Assembly: GCA_027036135.1 (NCBI GenBank)
Contig: JALVSY010000007.1
Span: forward strand, 872,880-936,879
DNA from: Pyrodictiaceae archaeon
GTDB taxonomy: Archaea > Thermoproteota > Thermoprotei_A > Sulfolobales > Pyrodictiaceae
DNA: 64,000 nt
Direction of reading: 5' to 3'
Made by a program: the position numbers and the translations under genes. How positions within the stretch are numbered: the stretch's first letter is position 1; the number at the start of each line of letters is the position of its first letter. The notes below the pieces were generated by a model that saw only the letters and a program-made list of their open reading frames with translations, was not told the DNA's origin and ran no database searches. This document shows positions 32,048-40,575 of the stretch, in pieces.

Positions 32048-32062
32048 GGGGTGGGTACTTAC
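32048..32062. repeat. half-site of the 31958 palindrome
   Basis: GGGGTGGGTACTTAC matches one arm of the 31958-31991 palindrome at 14 of 15 bases, 57 bp from its right end, on the other side of the presumed TATA box. Confidence 0.65.
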
Positions 32063-32148
32063 AACTCCATGTTCTTTTGGCTTGGTCTCCAGAGAAACTT
32101 GGCCTAACCTCCTCCCCGCCCCCATATATCCCGTTCTGGGGTAGTTAT

Positions 32149-32243
32149 GTACTGTTGTAGGTGGTATATGGTACCGTTCTGAGTAGTAGCTGGGGAAACC
32201 TATATACCACCTCTGCCGGTACATGTACTGTCTTGGGTGGTAC
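32149..32243. promoter_or_regulatory. promoter with direct and inverted GGTGGTA repeats
   Basis: GTACTGTTGTAGGTGGTA (32149-32166) is repeated as GTACTGTCTTGGGTGGTA (32225-32242). AGGTGGTATA (32159-32168) is inverted at 32203-32212. The TATA-like CCTATATACC (32199-32208) lies within, about 40 bases before the RHH gene. Likely an autoregulatory operator array. Confidence 0.65.
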
Positions 32244-32248
32244 AAGGG

Positions 32249-32647
32249 ATGCCGCGGCCCGGGTACGCAAGCATAACCATAAGGGCACAGGTCAAGGAGA
32301 AGCTAGAACACTACGCAGCCCGGAAAGGCTACGCAACACTAAGCGACACAATAAACAGCCTCCTCGAAGAAGCAGAGTGCTGCCACAAGCTAGGAGAAAA
32401 ACTACAGGCAGTAGAGCAGAGACTAGGAGAACTAGAGACAACATGCAGGAAAACCTACCTAGCGCTACTCAGGCTCCTCGAGGAGCTCACAGGCAGCGAG
32501 GAAGAGGGGCCCGAAAGCCCCGCCGGGGCCGTGGAGGATGAGCATCCGGCACGAACAGAGCCCCGCCCACGCGGGGCAGTGGCGAGCACCTCCTCCACCG
32601 ACACCCAGCCCCGGCGGGGCCGGGAACCCAGAGAAAATATAGAGTAA
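32249..32647 (+). CDS. RHH-coiled-coil DNA-binding protein
   Basis: About 132 residues from ATG 32249 (GTG 32237 would add four). The N-terminal RHH is YASITIRAQVKEKLEHYAARKGYATLSDTINSLLEE, followed by a coiled coil (KLGEKLQAVEQRLGELETTC and LRLLEELTG) and a disordered Pro/Glu/Arg-rich tail. Its promoter carries an array of GGTGGTA repeats, the obvious target. This architecture is common in crenarchaeal plasmid regulators. Confidence 0.7.
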   Translation: MPRPGYASITIRAQVKEKLEHYAARKGYATLSDTINSLLEEAECCHKLGEKLQAVEQRLGELETTCRKTYLALLRLLEELTGSEEEGPESPAGAVEDEHPARTEPRPRGAVASTSSTDTQPRRGREPRENIE

Positions 32648-32684
32648 GAACCCACCCAATAAACATTATGGAGAGTGAAACAAA

Positions 32685-33410
32685 ATGATACTCAAGAGAA
32701 AGTCTCCGGAGGAGCGCTTCGCAGAGGACCTGGCGAGGGCCCTCGAGGAGGAGCACAAGCGCTGGCTCGAGAGCCTGCCGCCCGAGAAGCGCCGCCTAGT
32801 CCTCGAGCGCGAGAAACTAATGCTCAAGAACAGCCCCGCGTGGCGCGAGGCAGAGAAACGCATCGAACGCGGCGAAATCAAGCTATACTGGCGCAAGATA
32901 GACGGTGACTTACGCATCGTTGCTCGCGATACAATGAAGAACTTCCCCTTTAAGCGGCACAGGGATTACTTATTACTGCCTTCAGGCACGGAGGGATACA
33001 TGGAAGATCATCCTCCCATAAGCATTGATTGGATAACAGAAAATGCAGAAACTTGGCGGCCTCGCGCTCTGGCAACAACTAAACGCCTCGAGGAGCCCAT
33101 TGAACTTACAGGATACGATGGTTACTATGAAGTTCCTTACGTCTGTGAAATAGAGGCAAGGGATGGCCGCCGCTTCCTAGCCGCTGCCATGGAGTGCCTA
33201 CTCCTCGAGGAGATAGACGGCAGGAAGACCGCTAAAGAGGTAATAGATAACGTCTCGACACGCTACGTGGAGAAACTACTCCATAAATACAGGCAGCTAA
33301 TAAGAGAGGGGAAGCTAGCCAAAGAGGAAGCAAAAAATCTAATGGACTCAATACCTGGCGACGCCCTTGTCGGCCTCGCTATATTGAAAGATCTCGGCCT
33401 CATAGTCTGA
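32685..33410 (+). CDS. hypothetical protein
   Basis: 241 residues, ATG start after GGAGAGTG, 37 bases after the RHH gene and probably cotranscribed. The first 60 residues are a charged helix (EERFAEDLARALEEEHKRWLESL). The middle contains YDGYYEVPYVCEIEARDGRRFLAAAMECLLLEE, then helices. No motif recognised. Overlaps the end of the convergent VirB6-like gene by 11 bases. Confidence 0.6.
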   Translation: MILKRKSPEERFAEDLARALEEEHKRWLESLPPEKRRLVLEREKLMLKNSPAWREAEKRIERGEIKLYWRKIDGDLRIVARDTMKNFPFKRHRDYLLLPSGTEGYMEDHPPISIDWITENAETWRPRALATTKRLEEPIELTGYDGYYEVPYVCEIEARDGRRFLAAAMECLLLEEIDGRKTAKEVIDNVSTRYVEKLLHKYRQLIREGKLAKEEAKNLMDSIPGDALVGLAILKDLGLIV

Positions 33411-35658
33411 CTGTCTTTAGGTCATTACCGCCTATCGTCCTATTACGTCTCCAAGCTATCTCCACAGGCTTTTTGATCTTCATGTACACTGTTTGTCCTA
33501 TGATTGCTCCTGCCTCGGCGCCTGTCCTTATGCGCTGCTCGATGCGCTGCCACTCGATAGGGTGGAGTTCCTTCAGTTTTGCTGGCACCTTGATGCCTGT
33601 TTGCTTCTCAAACGTTATTGAGAACTCTCGTATGAATTGTCTTGCCCTGTTAGACATATATGCGTGTAGTCTGGCTGCTACTGCGCCGCCGAGGGCCGCG
33701 ACCTTTGCTGCTTTGCCGCCCGGGGCCTCCGCTACTGCCTCCTTGATGGCGCCTATCTCGCGCTTGGCTCTCTCTGCTACAGGCCTGACTGGGGCTTTGA
33801 GAGCCTCCTTTGTCGCTTGCCTGACGCGCTGTGTTGCTGGTGGTATCTCCTCTACTTGCGGCTTTTTCTCCAGATCAACACCCATGTTCTTAGCCATCTC
33901 CTCTGCTCGGGATGCTGCTATACTCCTGGCGGCCTCCTCTCCTCGCAGCTCATAGCCGCCCTTGACTGTCCTGGCGTCGGCGCTGGTTCCTGGCCCTGCC
34001 CATGCCTGGCCAGGGCTTGTTGCTGGCCTCATCCACTCGGTCCTGGGTGGTGCTCCTGTTGCTGGGCCCTGCCAGCCCGGCATTGGGCTGATGTGGCGCC
34101 ACTCGCCTGGGGCTACGCCCATGCCTGCCGGCGTTGGGTGTATTGGTGGTCTTAGGTACTCTGTGTGTCCTACTACCTGGCCGGGTGCGGCTAGCATCAT
34201 TGCCTGTGGCCGTGCTGCTAGGCCTAGCCTGGTTGCTGCTAGGGCTCCTAGTCTGCCGTAGATTCCTGCGAAGAGGCCTGCTCCGGGTAGTGGTGCTCCT
34301 ATTAGCCCGGCTATCATGGGTCCCGTGGCGAGCATTGCTAGGGGGAGGGCTACGCCGTAGCCTATGACTTCGAGTGGGGATGCGTTCGCGGGGTTTGCCA
34401 GCGCCCTGGCGCTGAGCCCCGCCATTGCTGCTAGGACGAGGTTCCACGCCATGAGCGCCACGATGACGTTTGTCATGCTCCTCGCTACGTGGCGGGTGCC
34501 GGGGAAGAGCCAGAGCACGGCTATGAGCGGGATTAGGAGGTAGAGGGCTTCTAGGAGAAGGTACTTGAGCAGCGCTATGAGCACGAACCCGGCGAAGCCC
34601 AGTGCCCCGGTCGCCGCCAGGCCCCCGGCCCCGCCGACGGGGAGCGCGGCCGCGAGCGCGGTGAAGCCCAGCAGCATGCTCATCCACGCCATCAGGACCC
34701 CGGGCTGCGCCATAGCTATGCTTATGCTGTTCACGAGCCTGGCAGCCCAGGTGTAGAGGGGTTGTGCGAGGCTGAGCGCCAGCAATACGTAGGCCACGTC
34801 TCTCAGAGCATCCAGCCAGGAGAGGCCTTTCTCGAACTCCCAGAACGCCTTCCAGAGCGCGAGCCCTATCACCGCGTAGCCTAGGAGGAAGACTGCGTAG
34901 CTATGGGTGTCTAGCAGCGGGGGAGCGGTCTCGGGGACGGTGACGAGCATGAGCCCTACCTTCTCGAAAACCCCGCCGGCACCCGTGTGGGCGAGGAGCC
35001 ACACAACAGCGTCGCTGAGCAGAGCAAAGGCCTTCCCCACGGCCTTGGCGGCGTACGTCATTATGCAGCCGGGCCACGAGGAGGGGCTCCAGCCGCAGCT
35101 AGCTCTCAGCTCGCTAAACGCTGCGTCGAGCTCGGAGCCCAGGCTCCTTATAGTGACCCTGCACTCCGCGGAGACCTGGCCCGTGACCCTTATTGTGTAC
35201 TCGCCGTCCTCCCCGTAGCTGTGGCTCGCCACGCAGTAGCCCTGCCCCGTACATGTAGAGGAGGTGTTATCGCCCCAGTCAATACTCGCGCTCACGCTCC
35301 TACCCGGAGCAGCGACCACAACGCTCACGGGGATGTACTTGTAGAACCCAGCCGGGGGACAGAACACCTCAGCCCCGCCACCAGCACCACCAGCCCCGGC
35401 GCCAGCGGCGTAGCCGCTAACCCACGCAACTATTACCGCAACCGTTACCGCCCACGCCCAGCTGCTTTTCGCGATATCTGAGCGGCCTAGCGCGTATGCT
35501 ATCCCGCCTATCATGGTGAGGATTACGGCGAAGGCGTAGCCTAGGCCCCTGAGACCCGTGGCGTTGCTACCGCTGGCCGCGTAGCCTATAGCTGCTAGCG
35601 ATAAGACCAGGTGTAGCTGGAGCAGCGCAGCCACTAGCCAGAGCGCTCTCCGCCTCAC
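33400..35658 (-). CDS. VirB6/CedA-like polytopic membrane protein with PKD-like domain
   Basis: About 752 residues from GTG 35658 (GGTAGTGGGGG upstream); an earlier start at 35823 or 35853 is possible. An N-terminal signal/TM pair is followed by an extracellular PKD-like domain (SASIDWGDNTSSTC ... SHSYGEDGEYTIRV), then about eight hydrophobic segments (such as WLVAALLQL, VIALMAWNLVLAAMAGL). The tail is a long hydrophilic, Ala/Pro/Glu-rich cytoplasmic region. This matches the channel component VirB6 and archaeal CedA/TedA. The direction and neighbours fit a VirB2-VirB3-VirB4-VirB6 set. Confidence 0.65.
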   Translation of the reverse strand: MRRRALWLVAALLQLHLVLSLAAIGYAASGSNATGLRGLGYAFAVILTMIGGIAYALGRSDIAKSSWAWAVTVAVIVAWVSGYAAGAGAGGAGGGAEVFCPPAGFYKYIPVSVVVAAPGRSVSASIDWGDNTSSTCTGQGYCVASHSYGEDGEYTIRVTGQVSAECRVTIRSLGSELDAAFSELRASCGWSPSSWPGCIMTYAAKAVGKAFALLSDAVVWLLAHTGAGGVFEKVGLMLVTVPETAPPLLDTHSYAVFLLGYAVIGLALWKAFWEFEKGLSWLDALRDVAYVLLALSLAQPLYTWAARLVNSISIAMAQPGVLMAWMSMLLGFTALAAALPVGGAGGLAATGALGFAGFVLIALLKYLLLEALYLLIPLIAVLWLFPGTRHVARSMTNVIVALMAWNLVLAAMAGLSARALANPANASPLEVIGYGVALPLAMLATGPMIAGLIGAPLPGAGLFAGIYGRLGALAATRLGLAARPQAMMLAAPGQVVGHTEYLRPPIHPTPAGMGVAPGEWRHISPMPGWQGPATGAPPRTEWMRPATSPGQAWAGPGTSADARTVKGGYELRGEEAARSIAASRAEEMAKNMGVDLEKKPQVEEIPPATQRVRQATKEALKAPVRPVAERAKREIGAIKEAVAEAPGGKAAKVAALGGAVAARLHAYMSNRARQFIREFSITFEKQTGIKVPAKLKELHPIEWQRIEQRIRTGAEAGAIIGQTVYMKIKKPVEIAWRRNRTIGGNDLKTVRL

Positions 35659-35762
35659 CCCGTTACCCCCACTACCTCTAGGCCCCTCCGGGAGAAGCCC
35701 GGAGAAGCCTGGTACGAGGCCACGACCCCGACAGCACCTCATTCCGGAGCCGATATAGACTC

Positions 35763-35794
35763 CATTGATAATTCCCTTATCGGGGTTATCAATG
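35763..35794. repeat. interrupted palindrome related to 18816-18849
   Basis: CATTGATAA (35763-35771) and TTATCAATG (35786-35794) are inverted around 14 bases. Read on the minus strand, the 46-bp context resembles 18804-18849 closely. In both places the translation would be IDNxDxxIINGxY. Confidence 0.65.
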
Positions 35795-35906
35795 AATACT
35801 ATGTGGCCGGGTAAAACACGCATGCCTAGAAAGAGGAGAAGCACCCAATTCATGATAGTAACTATATATAGTTTGTCTCACGGTCACTAGAACAGGGAGA
35901 AGTAGC

Positions 35907-36089
35907 GTGAGCAGGGCAGAGGCAAGTGTAAGGGTTTATCGTAGCGTGGAGGAGCTCCCCGAGGTACTGGAGCCAGGCAAGTACATCATAGAGGGCGAGG
36001 AAGTAGAGGTCTACGAGCCCCTTAGCCGAGAGGCAGTTACCGAGATTATTCACTTCTTCCGGAAGCGTCGAGGCCACAGGTTTATCTAA
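35907..36089 (+). CDS. small hypothetical protein
   Basis: 60 residues, GTG start with GGGAGAAG upstream and TATA ACTATATATAGTT at 35861-35873. The sequence is a strand-rich acidic centre (YIIEGEEVEVYEPL) and a basic end. Convergent with the RelE-like gene, overlapping by eight bases. No family recognised. Confidence 0.5.
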   Translation: MSRAEASVRVYRSVEELPEVLEPGKYIIEGEEVEVYEPLSREAVTEIIHFFRKRRGHRFI

Positions 36090-36414
36090 GGTGTCTCCAC
36101 AGCCTTCGATAGGTCTCCTCGCCTCGTCTATCCGCGGCTATGAAAACGACTTCACACCTAGAGACATCTACCGCGAAGAGGAGTCTCCACCAGACCTTGC
36201 CTAGCCACAGCCGGTAGCGCCGCACAGGGCCGCCATGCCTCGCCACGATAGGTTCTCTCAAGAGTCGCTGAATGGCCTCTGGGTCATTGTTCAACTCCTT
36301 CTTCAGTTCCTCGAGCCACTTCCTAAACGCCTCCAGAAGCCCTCTCTTCCGGAAGACCTTCTCAACAAGAGGACTAGCAACAACCCTCCACTTGCCGCGG
36401 CACTCCTCAAGCAT
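36082..36414 (-). CDS. RelE/ParE-like toxin
   Basis: 110 residues from ATG 36414, about 16 bases after the expected transcript start from TATA TGCTTATATACG (36449-36460). VRRYRLWLGKVWWRLLFAVDVSRCEVVFIAADRRGEETYRRL matches the C-terminal sheet of RelE/ParE toxins; the first half is helical. No antitoxin follows on the same strand, so it may act alone or pair with another element protein. Confidence 0.55.
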   Translation of the reverse strand: MLEECRGKWRVVASPLVEKVFRKRGLLEAFRKWLEELKKELNNDPEAIQRLLREPIVARHGGPVRRYRLWLGKVWWRLLFAVDVSRCEVVFIAADRRGEETYRRLWRHLR

Positions 36415-36528
36415 TATGAGAGCCCCGAGGAAGAAATGCCATTGCCTCGTATATAAGCATTGAGGTAACACTTTTCACGTCCTCACGGGAAAAAACTGTC
36501 CAATGGATTTATAGGAATACTCGCTGCG

Positions 36529-37890
36529 CTATGGTCCTCTCAGGGGCCACCCGCCGCCCGTGACTATGTATAGTACTGCCAGTAGTGCTAGGATTGAGGC
36601 TGCCAGGCCTAGGTATGTTCTCCGGAGCACTGGTGGCGGCCCCGGGCTCCATGCTAGGGTGAACGTCCCGGTCGCTGTGTTGTTGAAGCTGTCGACGGCT
36701 ACTGCGGTGTATACGCCGGGCACGGCGGGGCACCACGTTGCACTGCCCAGCCCGGTTCTCAGTGCCACAAGCCTACCGTCCTCGTAGACTTTCAGCGCCA
36801 CGCTCTCGCACGCCCCGGCGGAGACCGTAATACAGTAGTCCTTTAGGCTAATGCTTGGCTTCACGTCGTCTTTTACCAGTACTGTCTCGTAGCCAGTCTC
36901 GTTCGCCGGAACTACCTCCCACGACTCGTTGACGACACGGCAGTCGTCGGCTATGTACCTGGCCAGTCTCCAGCCGAATGGCAGCGGCACCGTCAGCGTA
37001 TCGTTGAGGCATGTTCTTGTAGGCTCGGGCTTGTCCTCTATGAAGCATATCCTCGCTCTAAATAAGTGGCTGCTTGTCGGCTTCCTCGGCGGGCCCAGGA
37101 CAAGTCTAACGGTTCCCGAGGCGCTCGGTGAGGGAGGGCCCTCGATAGGTATGCTCTCAGCCGGGGCGCCGTAGCCCACCAGTCTAATAGCCGTAGCGTT
37201 ATCCACGAGCACCGTTAAGTTGTAGAGGAGGAGCATGCCCTCCTCCATGGGCACCGGGGTCTCGTTACCCAGCCGGAGGCCCTGGCCAAGGTTATAGAGA
37301 AGGACACTGGCGTTCACCAGCACAGAGCCGTTGCCGAGCGCCCTGTAGCCAGTAATGTTCAGGGAAACAACCAGTAGTGATGAATTAACCCTCCTTGGGA
37401 TGATTGTCGCTGTAGCTGTCCCCGCCAGGGTCGTGGTCGCAAGATAGCTCTGGGTCACGGTTGTCGTGCTTGTCTCAGTGCAGGTGCCATTATACCATCC
37501 CAGGCATACTGGGTACGAGTAACGGTACCAGGCAGTATAGCTACAGGTAAGCCCCTTCACAAGCTCATAGCTGCCTAGTGGCGCGTCGCAGGGAATCCTG
37601 GTCGTGGATACTAGTACCGTTGATGAGCCCTCCCCGAGGATTATCGGGCCACAGGTTAGGACGGCGGGCGGCTTCGGCCCGTAGCTAGGGTACCAGGGCG
37701 GCGGGCTCACGCCGATCAGCGTGTTCGTGAACGTGTAGAGAGCAGTAATGTTCATGCAGCGATAAACCGCGTTGCGTAGCCCGAACTGGTCGAGGGGACT
37801 AATTATGCTCGAGCCACTGCTACCCGCGTAGACAACGCTGCCTACGAGGGCCAGGAGCGTGGCCATAGCCACGATAGCTCTCATTTTCAC
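36529..37890 (-). CDS. secreted, membrane-anchored protein of the transfer locus
   Basis: 453 residues: N-terminal signal peptide (AIVAMATLLALVGSVVYAG), a large extracellular domain rich in Asn-X-Ser/Thr sequons and with many cysteines, and a C-terminal TM (YLGLAASILALLAVLYIVTGG). The gene begins four bases after the VirB4-like stop. Probably part of the outer channel or a surface adhesin of the apparatus. No homologue recognised. Confidence 0.6.
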   Translation of the reverse strand: MKMRAIVAMATLLALVGSVVYAGSSGSSIISPLDQFGLRNAVYRCMNITALYTFTNTLIGVSPPPWYPSYGPKPPAVLTCGPIILGEGSSTVLVSTTRIPCDAPLGSYELVKGLTCSYTAWYRYSYPVCLGWYNGTCTETSTTTVTQSYLATTTLAGTATATIIPRRVNSSLLVVSLNITGYRALGNGSVLVNASVLLYNLGQGLRLGNETPVPMEEGMLLLYNLTVLVDNATAIRLVGYGAPAESIPIEGPPSPSASGTVRLVLGPPRKPTSSHLFRARICFIEDKPEPTRTCLNDTLTVPLPFGWRLARYIADDCRVVNESWEVVPANETGYETVLVKDDVKPSISLKDYCITVSAGACESVALKVYEDGRLVALRTGLGSATWCPAVPGVYTAVAVDSFNNTATGTFTLAWSPGPPPVLRRTYLGLAASILALLAVLYIVTGGGWPLRGP

Positions 37891-37893
37891 AGG

Positions 37894-39798
37894 TTACCAC
37901 TCTCCGGGCCTCGTCGAGAACACCCTCAGCTCCTCTGGCGTGGGCTGCACGTAGATGCGTAGACGCCAGCCACCAGCGACCCTGAGTATTCCCTGGCCAG
38001 GCTCGGCGTCGAGGAGCTGCTCCTCCTCCGCCTCGCTTAGATTATAGATGGGCTTAACCGCCTCCAGCGATGCCTCGTTCAGGCGTAGTAGAAGCACGGT
38101 GGCCGACTGCTCTAGGATTGTCCTGCCATGCTCGCTTCTCAGCACGTCGTGGGGCCTCTGGGTCGCGAACACGAAGTTAACGCCTTTCTTGCGACCCCTC
38201 CTCGCTATGTCGGCGAACATCAACATCAATGAGGGGTACTGGGCGAACATCCATCCCTCGTCTACTACTAGCAAGGAGTTGCGGAGCTGGGAGGAGACTA
38301 CGAGCGCTAGTAGTGCTCCTACCAGAGCCCTGGCGCGGCGGGACCTGATGCCGGCGAGCGCGTAGACAGCGCCCCTCCCTGTGGGGAGCGGGGGCTCTCC
38401 ACGGTATATCCACGAGTCGGCCTCGGCTGCTTTCAGGTAGTTCTCGAGCCCCGTGGCTCTCTCCTCGGCGAGCCTAGCTGCCTCCTCTAGGCTCTCGGAC
38501 TCGCCTAGAACGTCTACTAGCTCGCCTCGTAGCTCGTCGGGGACGCGGTAGTACTCCTGCACAATGTCCACGGCCTCGTCGAGCCCTATTACCCCCCTCC
38601 TCCACAGCCTGACAGGGTCCAGGCCTAGGCCTCCACGTTCCCCAGCAGCGTCCTTGCTTAGCTCGTAGCCCGCGAGGCCGGTAGCCAAGTACTCCCTAAT
38701 ACCAATGTACTCGGACTCAGGGTCTATGATTATGGTCTTCTGGCCCAGGCCAGCAGCCCACCACCTCCTCACATACACTTTCAGCGTCATGCTCTTACCT
38801 GAACCAGTCTCCCCCAGTACCACCACGTTGTAATTCGGCCTAGCATAGGGGTTGAAGACAACGGGCTCCCCGGTATCCAGGTCGTAGCCGAGATAGAGGC
38901 CGCCAAAGTCGACCAGCTGCTCCTGCACCAGAGGATACAATGCCTGCGCGCTCAGAGTATCGACATAATGGAATACCGGCACCGTCCACTCAAGATTATA
39001 TAATCGTCTCTGGTAGAACCCCGGGCCACTAGCATATTCTACCATCCTCGAGGCTAGGAGCTCCTCGAGGCGCCTGCTGCGCTCCCAGAGCTCCTCCTGG
39101 CTAGAACCCCTAACTACCAACACTATCGCTATCTTCACGAGCCGGGCCTTGCCTCCTAGGAGCTGTTGTAGCTGCTGGAGCTTGTATGCCTCCTGCTCTA
39201 GCTGCCAGGTCGTGGAGCCACGGAGCACTGATTGTAGCCTGAGAAGCCTCTGGTCAATCATCCTCCTCGCTTTAGCGGGCTCCACGGGCTCTATGAGGAA
39301 GTGTATCTCATCGGTAGCATAGATTAGCTCGAGGGGCCACGCCTCGGGCAGGCTGTCGGGCAGCTTGACAACAGTATACGCCCTAGCGTAACCGCCATCC
39401 TCTAGCTCGAGGATGCCGCGGGCTACGCGCCTCACTACAGGCCTGTAAGGCTCCGCTGCTGGCCTTGGCTCGTAGCCGAGCTGCATTAACAAGCCATAAT
39501 CCAGGCCCTCGGCGAAGAATAGGAGCCGGCGAAACTTGAAGCCCTCGATGCTGTCCCATGCTGCATAAATCGAGATACGAGCCTTATCATTGGCAGCGTT
39601 CAATAACGCGGTCCACTTAGATAGGAATCTGTCGCGCTCCTTCTCGGGGAGAGCCGCGAAGGGGTAGCCCTGGACCTGTAAAAGGAGGCTGAGCTCACTG
39701 CTTCTTGGGGCTCTCTTCCTCGCTCTTTGTTTCTCCCTCTGCCCCTGGCTTTGCTTCGACTTTGATAGGCTGGGCACGCTTCTCCCCGCTATAGACAC
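37894..39798 (-). CDS. VirB4/TraC-like (CedB-like) conjugation ATPase
   Basis: 634 residues. The C-terminal ATPase holds Walker A LGETGSGKSMT (about 327-337), the IIIDPESEY motif, Walker B SLLVVDEGWMF (about 509-519) and the sensor FVFATQRP. The N-terminal 300 residues form a divergent domain as in VirB4. It energises pilus/channel assembly or DNA transport. GTG start; the gene overlaps the preceding VirB3-like gene by about 100 bases, and the order VirB2-VirB3-VirB4 is conserved. Confidence 0.85.
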   Translation of the reverse strand: MSIAGRSVPSLSKSKQSQGQREKQRARKRAPRSSELSLLLQVQGYPFAALPEKERDRFLSKWTALLNAANDKARISIYAAWDSIEGFKFRRLLFFAEGLDYGLLMQLGYEPRPAAEPYRPVVRRVARGILELEDGGYARAYTVVKLPDSLPEAWPLELIYATDEIHFLIEPVEPAKARRMIDQRLLRLQSVLRGSTTWQLEQEAYKLQQLQQLLGGKARLVKIAIVLVVRGSSQEELWERSRRLEELLASRMVEYASGPGFYQRRLYNLEWTVPVFHYVDTLSAQALYPLVQEQLVDFGGLYLGYDLDTGEPVVFNPYARPNYNVVVLGETGSGKSMTLKVYVRRWWAAGLGQKTIIIDPESEYIGIREYLATGLAGYELSKDAAGERGGLGLDPVRLWRRGVIGLDEAVDIVQEYYRVPDELRGELVDVLGESESLEEAARLAEERATGLENYLKAAEADSWIYRGEPPLPTGRGAVYALAGIRSRRARALVGALLALVVSSQLRNSLLVVDEGWMFAQYPSLMLMFADIARRGRKKGVNFVFATQRPHDVLRSEHGRTILEQSATVLLLRLNEASLEAVKPIYNLSEAEEEQLLDAEPGQGILRVAGGWRLRIYVQPTPEELRVFSTRPGEW

Positions 39799-40252
39799 GC
39801 AGCTCTCGGAGAACCCTGTCGCCGAGCATTAGCCTGACAGTATGCTCCCCGGGCTCTAGGCCAGCTATCTCTACCCTGGCTAAGCCGTTGTCGACGCGGA
39901 GCCTATCATGTTCTTCTCCATCAACCTCTACGACTAGCTCCCCGGCCTCAGGCAAGGTAATGTATACCATTATGCTGCCCAGCGGGGCCCAGTACACTGG
40001 CTCGGTGGCTGGCTCGCGCTTCGCTAAGAGCTTCGAGATGGGAGGCTTAATCGGCAGAGCACCGAGCACAATCCCGGCAGCGAGAATAGCTGCTCTGGCC
40101 CAGAGCGGTAGCGATAGCTGCAGCGCTACGAGGAGTCCTACTATACTGAATAATGCCAGCCTTATCCTAACCGGGAACCCAGCGGCATAGAGGAGGGGCT
40201 CCTCGAGCCAGCCCAGGTCTGGTATGGAAAAAACCGAGACTAGGCGGGGCAT
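39695..40252 (-). CDS. VirB3-like membrane protein with beta domain
   Basis: 185 residues: two adjacent N-terminal TM segments (LALFSIVGLLVALQLSLPL and AAILAAGIVLGALP) with a positively charged connector, then a beta-sandwich-like domain (VEVDGEEHDRLRVDNGLARVEI) and a charged tail. The position between VirB2- and VirB4-like genes suggests a VirB3 role; the added beta domain is not typical of bacterial VirB3. Confidence 0.5.
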   Translation of the reverse strand: MPRLVSVFSIPDLGWLEEPLLYAAGFPVRIRLALFSIVGLLVALQLSLPLWARAAILAAGIVLGALPIKPPISKLLAKREPATEPVYWAPLGSIMVYITLPEAGELVVEVDGEEHDRLRVDNGLARVEIAGLEPGEHTVRLMLGDRVLRELRVYSGEKRAQPIKVEAKPGAEGETKSEEESPKKQ

Positions 40253-40262
40253 GCTCTCCTCC

Positions 40263-40562
40263 TCATGCTATGAACTGGCCTATAATCCACAACACCACGG
40301 ATATAGCTATTGCAGCCATTACTGCCCTACCGAGCCACTCTGGTCCACGGCCAAACGCGTAGTTGATCACCCCCACGAACGCCGCTATAACTATTATCGC
40401 GTAAGCTATCTTCTTCAGGTAGTTGGCCACTTGGTCGGCCAGGCTCGCCGCCTTCTTGAGGGGGTTTGTAGCGCTGGTTTTGTTGGTCTGGGCGTGCGCA
40501 GCTGTGGCTAGGAGAAGCAGGGTAGTTATCACTATTGTGAAAAAGACGTAGTGGTGCTCCAA
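40263..40562 (-). CDS. VirB2-like (CedA1/TedC-type) conjugative pilin
   Basis: 99 residues: signal peptide MEHHYVFFTIVITTLLLLATAAHAQ, then a short mature part with two hydrophobic helices (IAYAIIVIAAFVGVINYAFGR and GRAVMAAIAISVVLWIIGQFIA). This is the VirB2/TrbC pattern and matches archaeal VirB2-like pilins of Ced/Ted systems. TTG start after AGAGGTGAAAA. Adjacent to VirB3- and VirB4-like genes. Confidence 0.7.
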   Translation of the reverse strand: MEHHYVFFTIVITTLLLLATAAHAQTNKTSATNPLKKAASLADQVANYLKKIAYAIIVIAAFVGVINYAFGRGPEWLGRAVMAAIAISVVLWIIGQFIA

Positions 40563-40575
40563 GGGGTTTTCACCT

